The notes beneath the pieces were generated by a model, which was not told where the DNA came from, did not search any database, and saw only the letters and a program-made list of their open reading frames with translations. This document shows, piece by piece, positions 1 to 10,571 of a stretch of DNA of 64,000 nucleotides. The stretch is from assembly GCA_025558095.1 (NCBI GenBank), contig JAIVFI010000015.1:682001-746000 (forward strand), given 5' to 3'. Position numbers and translations under genes: made by a program. Within the stretch, counting starts at the first letter, position 1, and each line of letters starts with the position of its first letter. Source of the stretch: Hyaloraphidium curvatum. Taxonomy: Eukaryota > Monoblepharomycota > Hyaloraphidiomycetes > Hyaloraphidiales > Hyaloraphidiaceae.

Positions 1-108
1 TGCGCGAGGAAGAGGAGGGGGACGAGCGCGGAGGTGTCGTTGACAGGGTCGTTCCTGGGGGCGAAAGAGTGAGCTCGGAAGGATGCCGCTCCGATCACCC
101 GTCGAAAC

Positions 109-846
109 TCACCCCTGCTGCCCCTCCGCGGCAACACCGTTCGTCCCGTCGACCTCGACCATGATTGCCAGCGCCCATGCGATGCACGCCAGGGTCTGCA
201 GACCGGAGAGCACGCACTCGACGAGGGCGATCGCGCAGATCGGCTGGCGGAAGTCGGCGGCGGGGTCCTTGGCGAGGGCGAGGGCGAGCGCGATCGCCGC
301 CGCGGCGTTGCTCATGGCGCAGACGAGGACGGTGAGCGTTGGAGCGAGGATGTTCGGGCCGGCGGGAGCGGCGATCGCCAGGGCCGTGCCGCGCGTGGCT
401 GCGGAGTTGGGCGTCTCGGGGAAGATCCTGGAGTTGAACCTGCCGTTCGCGAGCGCGGAGCTGACTGCGTTTTCGAGATCGGAGGGAGTGTGGAGGCTGC
501 GCGCGGGGTACGAGCCGGGCCGGATTGCGGGTGCGAAAGGGCTCCGAGAGGCTCCCTGATCCTCGGCGCGGTCTGGCTTCGCCGTCTGCGCGGAGGGAGC
601 GCTGGAGGTCGTCAAGGCACGCTCGCTCCACTGCGCGCGGAGGGCCAGCTGCGCCTCGACGATCTTGCGGCGGCGGTCGAGCTCCTTCCGCCGCAGCTCC
701 TCGGTCGCCGCGCGGCGGAACGGGGACGGCGCACCGGCGGCGGCGACCTGCACGCGGTTTGCGGCAAGAGAGGAGGTCGCACCAACGACGGCGGTCCGCA
801 GAGGCGAGTCCGAGGGGAGCAGCGGCGGGCGGGGGGGCGGCGGCAC
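109..846 (-). CDS. Hypothetical protein with C-terminal hydrophobic hairpin (5' end uncertain)
   Basis: An open frame of about 245 codons ends at a stop at 109. The N-terminal half is Pro/Ala/Arg-rich and probably disordered. It includes a charged stretch (residues about 45-75, many Glu/Arg/Lys) that could be helical. The C-terminal third has two hydrophobic segments, one Ala/Leu-rich after a conserved-looking ILAPTLTVLV stretch and one near CIAWALAIMVEV, which suggests a two-pass membrane hairpin with the C-terminus after it. The apparent first codon is GTG, not ATG, so either an upstream exon supplies the start or the frame is incomplete. I do not recognise the family. The gene is first in the window and points off the left side. 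Confidence 0.35.
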   Translation of the reverse strand: MPPPPRPPLLPSDSPLRTAVVGATSSLAANRVQVAAAGAPSPFRRAATEELRRKELDRRRKIVEAQLALRAQWSERALTTSSAPSAQTAKPDRAEDQGASRSPFAPAIRPGSYPARSLHTPSDLENAVSSALANGRFNSRIFPETPNSAATRGTALAIAAPAGPNILAPTLTVLVCAMSNAAAAIALALALAKDPAADFRQPICAIALVECVLSGLQTLACIAWALAIMVEVDGTNGVAAEGQQG

Positions 847-1468
847 GCGCGGGCGGCGGCGACGGCGGCAGAGGGATGACGGTTACGGTGACGATAGCGG
901 GATCCATTTTGGCCGGGCTGGAGTTGGCAGGAGTGCTGGAGTGCCAGGTGTCGGTGGTGATTTCGCACCGTGATCGCCACGTGCCGCTTTACGACTCTTC
1001 ACAGGCAACAGCAACAGCCCATCATTCACGCCACCAACAAAGGATTGGGTTTTACAAATGGACCAAAACGAGAGAGCCCGAACACCTGCAATCAATAGCC
1101 ATCCCATTCACATGGGCACCTTTGTCTCTACATGATCAAAGTCGTAGTCTCGCCGACCTGCGAAGTCCGCGGCCACCGTCCCTCCCCAACCATGTCGATA
1201 CGCGCCATCCATGTTGAAGCAAGATATCCCACGCCCGAAACCACTGCCTCCAGCTTCCCAGAAGGACGGAGGGTTGCGAGGGCAGGGCCCTCGAAATCGG
1301 ATCCCAACCAGCCAAAGAAAGAGAGCAGCGAGAAGCTTATAGAGGGAAGCAAACTCCGAGGAAGAATGTGACCAAATACGCGTCCCAGGTGTGTGTTTCC
1401 CCAGAGATCAAGGGTCCGAGACGCCGCCCTCCCTCTGCTCGGCGCGTGGTCACGTAGATCAAACTCGA

Positions 1469-2125
1469 TCACACCGAATCGTCGTGGAATGCCCAGTTCG
1501 TTTGCTTCGGACTCCGTCCCCGGCAGTTGGCGACGCTGTGGGACAAAAGTCGCGCCGAGCGGTGACGCAAGTTTCAGCAAACTCCTTCCCGGCGACCGGC
1601 GAGGCGGGAACCCACTACATGTCGTTGTCCCGCGGCCGCTCTTTGACGGTGCAGCTGCTGAGCATGCTTTGTATCGACAGGCACACGGAGGAGATGGTGA
1701 GGGCGGGCGACCACGAGTCGTAGAGGATCGAGAGGCAGATGTGCCTGGAGGTGGCCGGGAGATCAGATGGGCGCGTTCCGGGGGCGGAAAGTGCCAACGC
1801 GTACCCGTTGGAGTAGATATGCGGGTGCATCGGCACGCGGTACGGCGCGTTCGAGAGGAAGATGACCTCGGGCGAGTCGAGCGGGTAGTTGTTGCTGAAC
1901 CGGAACTGCGGGCGCCACCGGGCGTGAGCCTCATCCTCGCACCTCTGCGACCGTGCCGACCTGCAGGCAGAAGCTCTCGCCCTCGTACACGGTGCCCGCG
2001 GCGGGGTCCAGCCGCACGCGCCACATCTTGAGGTCGTCCGCGGCCTCGAGCGTCACGCCGGGCGGCGGCGTCGCGGTCAGGTCTCGCAGCTCCTTCTGGA
2101 GGCGCCGCTGCGCGAGGTTGGACAT
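1469..2125 (-). CDS. UBE2W: Ubiquitin-conjugating enzyme E2, UBE2W type
   Basis: Four exons can be joined: 2125-1961, 1905-1805, 1744-1619 and 1535-1469, giving 152 residues, against about 151 for the human protein. The start MSNLAQRRLQKELRDL, the PPPGVTLEA segment, YPLDSP, HPHIYSNG and the catalytic HICLSIL cysteine all match UBE2W/UBC16-type E2s, which attach ubiquitin to substrate N-termini or RING partners. The short last exon encodes NCRGRSPKQTNWAFHDDSV, the conserved W/HDD tail that defines this subfamily. If exon 3 is simply read on, it stops early at DNDM, so a single-ORF call would truncate the protein. The donors and acceptors used are all GT-AG. The family is well supported; the last junction (AT|GT) is slightly less certain. 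It acts in cytosol and nucleus. Confidence 0.85.
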
Positions 2126-2689
2126 GGCGGAGGTGGGCTATCGCCGGGCCATTCGGGGGTGGGGTGCCGGGGACGGGCTGCTGCTCGACCGCCCGATGAG
2201 ACACAGCATCGTCCAAGCCCACCCCCGGTCCCTCTGGAATCCCGCGGATGCGCCAGGTTTCCATTTTCGGAAGTCCGAGAGCAGTTTCATTGCCAGATGG
2301 AGACTCGATTTGGGCCAGAAGCAGCGAACTCTGATGGAGGCTTTCCTTAAACTTGCCTCCCATGAGATGGCGCAGATACAAGGCCATGCCTATTCCATTT
2401 CTGATGAAAGGCTATATCGAACTTTTGAGGGCCTGAGTCGTGATGCCCGACTCCCACGAAGCTCGTCGTGGAGCTTCGAGCGAATCTCCTCGCGGCTCAC
2501 CGCCAATCCAACAAGAACATCCTTCTTCCTTTTCATTCTTAGCTGGATTCGTCCTTTGCCGACATTTGAGGGCAAAGGCGGGCGGCGAGTGAATCGACAG
2601 GGCCTAAGGCAGTAAAGGCGGGTCTCAAGGCATCAAACCCGCCCGCCCTTTTCCCCTCCCCTTGCCCACGCCGAGCGCTGCGCCGCGCC
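2126..2689. promoter_or_regulatory. Shared divergent upstream region of UBE2W and CRAL-TRIO genes
   Basis: This 564-base stretch lies between two head-to-head genes and has no credible coding frame. It is richer in A/T than the flanking exons around 2270-2560, as expected for a bidirectional promoter. I see no distinct motif that I can name. Confidence 0.4.
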
Positions 2690-3639
2690 ATGGAGCCGAC
2701 GCGCCCCGAGGACACCACGGTCATCGACTGGACCGTCGGCGCGCACGCCGAGCGGCCGCTGGAGGAGCAGCTCGCGTCGCTTTCGCCGACGGAACGCGCC
2801 GCGTTCGACGAGCTGAAGGCGTGGTACAACGAGCGGCCGCGCCCGGTCGAGTTCGACGATGCCATGTTCCTGCGCCTGCTCCGGAACTCACCCGGCGCGA
2901 CCAAGTTCAACGTCGCCGCGGCGCAGAAGGTTGCGGAGCATCTCGCCCCGTGGTCGCACAAGATCCACCTCGAGCACCTGACCATCCGTGACGTTCGCAA
3001 GCAATTGGAGACCAACTGTTTGATCTACACCGGCGGCGTCAACTCGGCAGGGCACCGTAACCTCTACATGAGGCCGGCACGGTTCCGTCCTGGCAAGGAC
3101 TCGCTCGACGACCTCCTCCGCTCCCTGGTCTACCTCCTCCAGGTCATGTCCGAAGAGGAGCGCACCCAGACCTACGGGCTGAGCTTCACGGCGGACATGA
3201 CCGACTGGGGATGGAGCAACTTCGGCGTCAACTACGCGTCGAGCTTCTTTTCCACCGTGCAGGGGAGGTACCCGTGCCGAATTCGCGAGTTCATCATCTA
3301 CAACCCTCCCTCTTGGTTCAGTGGGTGTTGCGCATTGTCATCCGCTTCGCATTCCCGCTCATTGGCTCGTCGCCCCCACCAGACGCCATCTGGAAGATCA
3401 TCCGCCCCATGATGTCCAAGGAGTTCGCCGACAAGGTCGCTTTTGTCCCCTCCTCGGGCGCCGCCTCGCTCTACCCATCCATGGAGCACGTGCCCAAGTG
3501 CATGGGCGGGCAGCTCGACGAGATCAAGGCCAACGCGGACTTTGTCCGGTACCGGTACAAGGTCGAGGGGCTGGACTACAGTGCGCCGTACGGGGAGCCG
3601 GCGAAGAAGGCAGAGATGATGGCGCACAAGACGAGCTGA
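2690..3639 (+). CDS. CRAL-TRIO (Sec14-like) lipid-binding protein
   Basis: Two exons, 2690-3320 and 3383-3639, flank an intron with a GTGGGT donor and CCAG acceptor; the join gives PPSWFNAIWKIIRPMMS. The protein is about 295 residues. It has an N-terminal CRAL-TRIO-N-like helical segment around LLRNSPGATKFNVAAAQKV and a lipid-binding fold with RYPCRIREFIIYNPP followed by IIRPMMSKEFADKVAFV, the typical beta-strand/helix core of the family. Such proteins bind and transfer hydrophobic ligands such as phosphatidylinositol, tocopherol or retinal. The ligand here cannot be told from sequence. There is no signal peptide or membrane segment, so it is probably cytosolic. Reading exon 1 through the intron gives an out-of-frame serine-rich tail, so the splice matters. 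The ATG at 2690 is the first in frame. Confidence 0.8.
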
Positions 3640-3796
3640 GGGACTTGGAGTGAGGAGGGACGGGGAAGAGTGCGAACAAAGCAGCGGATGATTGTAATCT
3701 GAATCACAAACTTCGACAGGCATCGCAGCAACATTTCCTCCGCTTATCGAGCTTTGGAGTCCGCCCTCCATCCGGCCCACCGACGGTGCATCTTCT

Positions 3797-4575
3797 TCAG
3801 CAGGTCGTCCACTCTAACGGATGTTCGTTGGGCATCTTCAACCCCCCGGTCCGCGGCCATTGATACCAGACCAACGCTTCGCGCAAGTCCTTTGCAACGC
3901 CGTGACCGTTCTCGTAGCACAGTCCGAGATTGTACTGGGGCTCTTCAAAGCCTTGATCTGCCGCCAGCGTGAACCAGGGCACAGCTTCCTCGAGATCCTT
4001 GACCACGCCGCTCCCGTCCCGATACTTCTCGCCGATGGTATTCTGAGCGAAGTCATCGCCTTGCAGAGCAGACAGCCAATAGTACCATGCCGCCGCGTAG
4101 AGATCCTTGGGAATGCCTCGGCCTTCTTCGTCCGCGGAGCCCAGATTGAACTGCACATCCATGTTGCCCTGATCGGCCGCAGCTTGGAACCACCACGCAG
4201 CTTCGTATGGGTCCTCCGGAACGCCTTTGCCGTCATTCAGCAGCTCTCCGAAGTTGTTCTGCGCCTCGGCAAGTCCTTGCCATGCTGCTGCGTGGTACCA
4301 GCGTGCGGCATCCGACGCTACGCCCTGCCCGAGCTCGAAGAACTCGCCCAAACGGTTCTGCGCCGGTGCAAATCCCTGCTCTGCCGCCCCGAGAAGCCAA
4401 CGAGTGGCCAGGCTTGGATCGTACGCAAGCTCCTTCCCGTCCAGATGGAGGCACGCAAGTTCGTACTGCGCCGCGGCGTCTCCGGCACGGGCCCGCACTC
4501 TTCGTCCTCGTCGTTCTCATCCTCTCCCTCCGGCCGCATGATCGAAAACTTGCCCTCCGTCACACGCTCCCACAT
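3797..4575 (-). CDS. Sel1-repeat (SLR) protein, 5' end unresolved
   Basis: The frame from about 4498 to the stop at 3797 encodes at least five Sel1-like repeats of 36-38 residues (for example AAAWQGLAEAQNNFGELLNDG and AADQGFEEPQYNLGLCYENG), which form an alpha-solenoid used for protein-protein binding. The repeats run almost to the C-terminus. The frame has no ATG; the first usable codon is GTG. The acidic stretch MWERVTEGKFSIMRPEGED at 4575 lies in another frame immediately upstream and looks like the true N-terminus, but the junction between the two would need a very short intron or a frameshift. The repeat body is secure and the start is not. There is no signal peptide in what can be read. 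Confidence 0.65.
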
Positions 4576-4696
4576 CTCCCGCTCCTCACGGTCGGCGCAG
4601 CGTGTCTTTACCTCGACGATATGGAAGAAGTGGCAGGAGCAGAAGCAGTGAAATGAGCAGATCCAGATCTATGCCCTGTAGACGGGATAGTAGAGG

Positions 4697-5539
4697 CTAG
4701 CCTCCGCCGCCGAGCGCCCAGGCTAAAGTCACGGCGGACAGCATGGCGGCGCCGGCGAGCGCCAAGTCCGCCCAGGTCGACTCGAGGTCCTCTCCCTCCT
4801 CCCCGCCCTCGCCACCCTCGGGCGGCTCCTCCGGCCCGATGATGCTCTCCAAAACCGCCTTGACCTTGCCCACGGTAGTCTTAACGTCCTTAATCTCCTG
4901 CTCCGAGGCCGAAATGCCCGCCATCGTCCGTTGCTCGGCTCCCTCGACGAAGCCGCCTATACGGTCCACCATGGCCGCCCGCCGCCGCGGCTCGATGTAC
5001 CCGTGTCCCCACACCGCGATCCCAATGTTGAGCAGCATCAGCGCGATGGTTGCGTAGGTGCTCATGGCGCGGATCCTGTCGCTCCACGAGGTTTCCTCCC
5101 AAAATCGTTCCCTGAGCCCCTCTACCAGCTCCACCATCGCGTCCTCGGCGCCCTTCTGGGCTTTCCTGTAGCCGTCCCCGCGCTCCTCGACCTCCTTGGC
5201 CAGGCCGTGCTCCTGCGCATACAGCTCGGTGAACGCCTGCACGTCGTTCTGGTCCCACGTGTGGCGCCGTTGGAGCAGCGCGTTGGCGTCCCTCTGCGCC
5301 CTGGCGCGACGGCGGTGCGCGTCCTCCAGCGCCTCGTGCGAGTCACGCAGCGCGTCCCGGGCGGCCGCGTAGGCCGTTTCGGCAGTGCGGATCCGCGCCT
5401 TGAGCGCCTCGATGCGGGAGTAGCCGGTCATTTCGTTTATCGCGTTGTTGACCTTTTCGGCCGACGCCCAGGAGGAAGCGCGGCGGCATCGCGCAAAGGG
5501 CGGCCGGCGCGCCAGGTGGAAGAGCGTCCGCGGGAGCAT
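4697..5539 (-). CDS. MDM33: She9/Mdm33-like mitochondrial inner-membrane protein
   Basis: An intronless frame of about 280 codons. The N-terminus (MLPRTLFHLARRPPFARC) is rich in Arg with no acids, as in a mitochondrial presequence. A long coiled coil follows (roughly residues 40-140, with ALKARIRTAETAYAAARDAL), then a transmembrane segment with STYATIALMLLNIGIAVWG, a second short coiled coil, an acidic linker and a second hydrophobic segment at the C-terminus. This order matches fungal She9/Mdm33, which shapes the inner membrane and promotes its fission. An in-frame ATG further upstream (about 5620) would add a hydrophobic extension; I prefer 5539 because it begins the presequence cleanly. 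The gene is transcribed in tandem with the glutathione transferase upstream. Confidence 0.8.
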   Translation of the reverse strand: MLPRTLFHLARRPPFARCRRASSWASAEKVNNAINEMTGYSRIEALKARIRTAETAYAAARDALRDSHEALEDAHRRRARAQRDANALLQRRHTWDQNDVQAFTELYAQEHGLAKEVEERGDGYRKAQKGAEDAMVELVEGLRERFWEETSWSDRIRAMSTYATIALMLLNIGIAVWGHGYIEPRRRAAMVDRIGGFVEGAEQRTMAGISASEQEIKDVKTTVGKVKAVLESIIGPEEPPEGGEGGEEGEDLESTWADLALAGAAMLSAVTLAWALGGGG

Positions 5540-5670
5540 GGGGGCCGGAGGACGCGTGGGGGAACGGAGCGGAGGTGGCGTCGCGATGGAGTAAACAAGC
5601 GGGATCTGGACAAGCAGCATGGGCCTTCTGATCCTCGATTGCTGCTCCGAAACAGCATTCGACTGATTAA

Positions 5671-6548
5671 CTAGTACGGCTTGTCCGGGTAGTTCTCCGC
5701 CCACACCTTCTTGACCTCGGGCGACGCCTTGACCGCCTCGCACATCTTGGCGATCTTTGGGCACGCCGCGAGCACCGCCTCTCCGTTCGGCAGCCAGTTC
5801 GTGAGCACCCAGAGGTATCCGTCGAGCGGCGACTCGCGGGCACCGAGGATCCACGGCCCGCCCTGGAACGCTTCGTCCTCAACCACCTTCCAAAGCCGCA
5901 GTATGCGCTCCGCGGCAGCATCTTTGACCCCGGCGAGCGATTCCTCGGTCTGCAGGTTCCTATGGTACGACGTGGGGCGTTTGCGGGTGCTCATTGCGAC
6001 ACGAGATCAGACTCACGTGTATCGTTCCTTGTAGTAGCTTCTCAAGACCGTCTCGTAGCAGTTGGCGGCCATGAAGGCGAGCCTGAATCGGGGCAAGGGA
6101 AGCTCTTGAGCTCCTTGTCCCACTGCACGTCGACGAACAAAGCTGCTCACCAGCGGTACGCGTCGGCGCGGCCCGGCAGACCCGGAGCAGGGATCAGCTC
6201 GGCCTCGGGGTGGTTGTCCGCCAGCTGCAGGATCATGGCCGCGCTCTCTGCACCCGACGCCCGTCAACACGTTCCCCGATCCACAAGGAAGGCAGCTCCC
6301 ACCCGTCATCTTGTGCCCGTCGGGGAGGATCAGCACAGGGACCTGCCGCATCGGGTTGACCTTGGCGAGCTCCGGCGGCATCGCATTGGTGTCGACGACT
6401 ATCTTCTCGTACTTCGCGCCCAGCTTTTCCAGCGCCTGAGGACGCGCATCGTCACGCGTCGAGGGAGCGAGTGCCACACGAGGGTGCCCACGAGCTGGAC
6501 CGGCAGCGCGCCCGTGTCGGGGGCCCAGAACAGCTTGTACGTGCCCAT
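5671..6548 (-). CDS. Glutathione S-transferase
   Basis: Exons are read from MGTYKLFWAPDTGALPVQLV (start at 6548) through LEKLGAKYEKIVVDTN, MRQVPVLILPDGHKMT, ESAAMILQLAD, YRWLAFMAANCYETVLRSYY and the last exon ending WAENYPDKPY. The thioredoxin-like N-terminal domain has the QVPVLILPDG cis-Pro loop and an ES(A/A) glutathione-binding pair; the all-helical C-terminal domain follows. GSTs conjugate glutathione to electrophiles in the cytosol. The catalytic N-terminal residue could be Tyr4 or a residue in DTGAL; this cannot be settled by eye. Four introns are needed and none keeps an open frame through the whole gene. The family assignment is firm, but the exact class is not. Confidence 0.8.
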
Positions 6549-6866
6549 GGTGGGAGCGGCGCGTTCAACAGTCCCGGAGAAAGGTCGGGAGTGGGCGACG
6601 CCGTTCAACAGGTCCCGGAGAATGAAAGATCGGAAGTCGACAACGCGCAGTCACAGGATGCGATGCGGTCTGCAACGACGATGGGCGTGTGGAGTTCCTC
6701 CGAGGTTCGGCCGCGCGATCGACCGATCGCGTCGCGGATCTCTGCGCCGACGCCGCCACCGGTGCCCCTGCGATTGTTATCTTAGCGACCAACCAACCAA
6801 CCAGCAAGCTAGCAGCAGCTCCTGTCTCAGGCCACGCGTGAATCCCGAGAGGTGGATCCGACTACG

Positions 6867-7772
6867 ATGGCCGCTCCGCCTACAATCCTGGCCCGGCCGC
6901 ACCCGTTCCCGCTGCCTCCCCCGGGCGCAGACGGCTCCGCCCCCCCAATCGCCCTCCTCGTGGTGGACACGCAGAACGACTTCCTGCATCCCGCCGCGCT
7001 GTCTGCTTTCCCAACTCTGGCCACGGACCCGCGTCGGATCCTCGGCCCGCTTGCTGGGCTGATGAAACACGCTTTCGAGCGCAACTGGCTCGTCGTCACC
7101 ACCAAGGAATCCCATCTGCCGTCGCTGGAGGACGCTACGGGGTCCAAGAAGCTGCGGTACGAGAATGCCGGGTACCCGATCGGGATGGCACATGCGGCTC
7201 CGGCGCCTGAGGGCGCGAAGTACCTGATCAGGGGCAACTGGGGGACCCAGCTGATCCCGGAGCTCCAACTGGTCGTCGACGACATCAACTCTGCGACGAA
7301 CAACGGACATGCGGTGCTGGACATGAGCGTGCCGGACTCGCTGGCCGCGCTGCCGACGGTCCGCGCGCTGGAGCTCGGCCTGTCCTCCAGAGGCAAGGCA
7401 GCCGAAAAGCTCGGCGCGGCTTTCGACGACGTCGCATCGGCGATTGAGTCCCACGTCTCAAAGAACGGGGGTCTCCGACCGGCTCTGAACCTCTACAAGC
7501 CGGGGCAGTCAATCTTCGCCTACACGTTCCTGCACGAGCTCCTCACCCGCCTTGGAATCACCCATGTCCTGGTCACCGGGGTCACCTCCGAGTGCTGCGT
7601 GCTCGCCACCTACAGGACTGCCGGGGATCTGGGCTACTACGCTCTCCTTGTGGAAGACTGCTGCGCGGCCTTCACGGATGCCGAGCAGGCCGCCACAGTC
7701 GAGGTCGTGTGCGGCGAGAGCGGGGCGGTCGGGTGGGTAGGAACATCCGCGGACGTGATCAAGAGTACTTGA
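6867..7772 (+). CDS. Isochorismatase-family cysteine hydrolase
   Basis: A single exon of 301 residues from the ATG at 6867; the more upstream in-frame codon is GTG and is ignored. The core has LLVVDTQNDFLH with the catalytic Asp, a Lys in TTKESHLPS, GNWGTQLIPEL, and the nucleophile motif VTGVTSECCVLATYRTAGDLG with the family's Cys preceded by a cis-peptide-type GVTSEC. Members hydrolyse amides or vinyl ethers (nicotinamidase, isochorismatase, N-carbamoylsarcosine amidase). The substrate cannot be told here. There is a linker of about 50 residues between GNWGTQ and the nucleophile that is longer than in many bacterial members. No targeting signal is seen. It is convergent with the next gene, with 63 bases between stops. 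Confidence 0.8.
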   Translation: MAAPPTILARPHPFPLPPPGADGSAPPIALLVVDTQNDFLHPAALSAFPTLATDPRRILGPLAGLMKHAFERNWLVVTTKESHLPSLEDATGSKKLRYENAGYPIGMAHAAPAPEGAKYLIRGNWGTQLIPELQLVVDDINSATNNGHAVLDMSVPDSLAALPTVRALELGLSSRGKAAEKLGAAFDDVASAIESHVSKNGGLRPALNLYKPGQSIFAYTFLHELLTRLGITHVLVTGVTSECCVLATYRTAGDLGYYALLVEDCCAAFTDAEQAATVEVVCGESGAVGWVGTSADVIKST

Positions 7773-7835
7773 TTGCCTGGATCGTGCGCAAGCCGGGCGG
7801 AGAGAGAGCGGAGAGTGCATCCATGGATTAGAAGC

Positions 7836-10418
7836 TCATTTCTCCACCAGGCTGAGCTGCAGCGCAAACTGCAGCTCCTCGTCCTCCAACTCCGCCCTGC
7901 TCCTCGCCCCCACCCTCGGCGACGCTTGCGCGGCCCTCAACCCGGGGCTCGTCGGTCCCGACATCGGCCGCAACCCGGGGCTCGTCGGGCCGGAAAGCGA
8001 CGACCCCAGCTTCCACGACCTCTGCCGCCCGTTCCCGTTCCTGCTCCCCCACGACCCCACGCTCTCGTACGAGCTCGCGAGCTCATCCCCCCCGTACCGC
8101 GGATCCTCCCTCTCGTCCCATTCCTCCGGCTCGCGCTCGGGGTCGGCGCCGCCGTCGGCCATGCTCAGCATAATGGTGTAGTGAAGCAGCTCCTCTTCGG
8201 ACCAGCCGCGCTCGGGGGTGAACTCGCCCTGCAGGCGGTCGGCGGCCCGGCGGTACTGCCGGTCCGAGGCGGCGTGCAGGTCGAGGTCGGTTAGGTCGGA
8301 GCGCATGTCTGCGAGAGCTGTAAAGGAAACGTGTCGGAGGCGAGGTTCTCAAAGACGACTCGGAGGTAGTTCCACCTTGTTGCTTTGGCGACCCGTAAAC
8401 CCCGACGATCCTCCCCTTGGCCTTGCTCCTCTTCTTCTTCATCGCCGCCGGCTTCCTCGCCCAGCCCCCCTCGACCACGTCCCCGAACGCCCACACCTTG
8501 ACCCCTCCCCCCACCACGCCCCCCACGATCCTCCCCCTCCCTTCCGCGACCGCGAGGCAGGTCACCCCGTCCTGCCCGGCCTCGATCGCCCGCTGCACCC
8601 GCGGCGACCCCGACACGCTCAGGGACTTGAGCAGCCGCCCCGAAAGGACGGAGCGCACGTGCACGCGGCCGTCCGAGTGAGCAGAGACGAGGAGGAGCGC
8701 GGTGGCAGCGAGGTGCGCCGTGCGCGGGCGGTCGGAGGGCAGGGCGAGGGGGAGGACCAGCCGCGGGCGGAGGGCGGCGGCGGATGCGTGCGGAGGGAGG
8801 TCGTACAGGAGGAGGGTGCCAAGGACGGTGCCGAGGGCGACCGCGGCGTGCTGCTGCCCCTTGGGTGGCGGCTTGGCGTCGGGCGCTGGGTCCGGGAGGG
8901 GGAGGTCCTCTGACGGCTCCTCGCCGGCATGGTCGCGGTCCCATGCAGCGGCCGAAAGCTCGCCTTCCGCCGTCGGAAACTCGAAGGTGCACAGCACTTC
9001 GCCCGACAGCGAGTAGATGCCGGCCCAGAGAGTGGTGGCATACAGTATCCTGCCCGAGCGCTGGTCGAGCTCCAGCGCGACAAAATCGCCCCTGTGGGGG
9101 CCGAACGTCCGCGTCGTGCCGATCGGCTGCTCGCTGGCCGATGCCAAAGGTCGGAACATGAAGCTCATGAGGTCCAAATCCCAGATCGCCACGGTACCGT
9201 CCGACAAGGCGGCCACGACGTGTCCCTTTGGGTCCACGATTAGCCTCTGAACCGTCCTCGCCGGGCGGCTCGGCGCAGATGACGGTGCCTGCTCGCCGAA
9301 AGACAGCTTCGCCACCGCTCTCCCTGGCTCGTTCCTCGCGATGCCCGAAACGTCCCATAGCAGCACCTCTGCGCCCGCCGAAGCGACGAGGTTCGGCAGA
9401 CCCCGGTCCCACGCCAGCGCCGCGGCCCTCTCGTGCGGATCCCGCCAGGCGATCGGCTCCCCCGCCGTCCCGGCGGACGTCGCGTCGAACACGGGCAGCC
9501 GGAGCGGAACGGGGGCCCCGTGGTCGTGCGAGTAGAGCACCGCGCCGCCGACCAGCCCCAAGACCGCCCTCGACCCGTCCGCGCGGACGACGGTGCAAGG
9601 CACCTCCGTCCTGACCGAGTTCCGGTCCACCTTGCCGGTGACCAGGTCGAACCTGACCACCCGTCCGTCGCCCCACCCCACCGCACGGTCTCCCCCCGGT
9701 TCCACCCACACCCCGTCGGCCGGTCCGACCTCGGCGCCGACCCCGCGGACCTGCCCCGCGAACCCGTGCTCGAGGCTGACGCGGGCGGTGTACTCGTGCG
9801 CCCAGGTGCGGTGCAGGCGGATGTAGGGGGCGCGGGAGAAGCGCAGGGAGAGGGCGGAGAGGAAGGGGTGCGGGGAGAGGAGCAGGGCGCGGAAGCGGCG
9901 CGAGAGCGCGGGGAGCGTGTTCTGCATAACGCGGAGGAGCAGAAGTTAGAATGAGAATGAGGAATTTCGGCGACACCAAGGACCCGAGGCGGGGTTCCTC
10001 GAGTGCGGAGCATTGAGACCCAAGCCCGCCAATCCGGCCCTCCAGACCGCCAGAAACGCGTCGATCTCGCGCTTCAACAATTCATGACCGCGATTCCTCC
10101 GTTTCCGGGACCCCAGACCGCCACCGACCGCCCCCCGCCGCGAACCGTCGCGTCCGCTCCACCCACCATGCTCCTCGGGTCCAGCCAGCCGAGCACCTGG
10201 ACCAGCAGCTCGTCGGGCAGATTCAGAATGTAGCATTTGGACGGGTCCGCCTCCGTCGCCGGGAGCTTCCTCTTCGCAGCGGCGGATTCGTCTGCGCGGC
10301 GGCGGCCGGGAGTGCCGACCGGCGGCGAGCCGTAGAAGGCCGGCGGGGAGCGCGGCGAGCCGAGCGGCGACGGGGCCGTGCGGCGGTCGCGCGGGAACGG
10401 CACGCCGCGGCCGCTCAT
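7836..10418 (-). CDS. F-box / WD40 / UIM protein, Ufo1-like
   Basis: Exon 1 (start 10418) encodes a Pro/Arg-rich leader and the F-box LNLPDELLVQVLGWLDPRSM. It joins through a GTGGGT...CAG intron of about 240 bp to NTLPALSRRFRALLL, completing the F-box. A large exon follows with a WD40 propeller (DVSGIARNEPG, DGTVAIWDLD, HSDGRVHVRS, GGGVKVWAFGD). A last exon is joined at KQQ|DMRSDLTDL and ends in ubiquitin-interacting motifs: SEEELLHYTIMLSM and LEDEELQFALQLSLVE. The order F-box, WD40, UIM is that of yeast Ufo1, an SCF substrate receptor whose UIMs promote its turnover. A short tandem repeat SGPTSPGLR occurs twice before the last UIM. The assignment rests on domain order, not on a database hit. 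Confidence 0.75.
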
Positions 10419-10571
10419 TGCGGTATTCGGCTCGGAGCGCGTGTTGTTGGCAGCGAGGCCACGTGCCCGGGAGGCGGACGGAGCGCGCCCCAATCTGCGA
10501 ATCCGCGACCACAACACGCAAGGGGGCTTCGTCAGATGCTGAATGCCGGGACACCCCTGTCACCGGCTATG

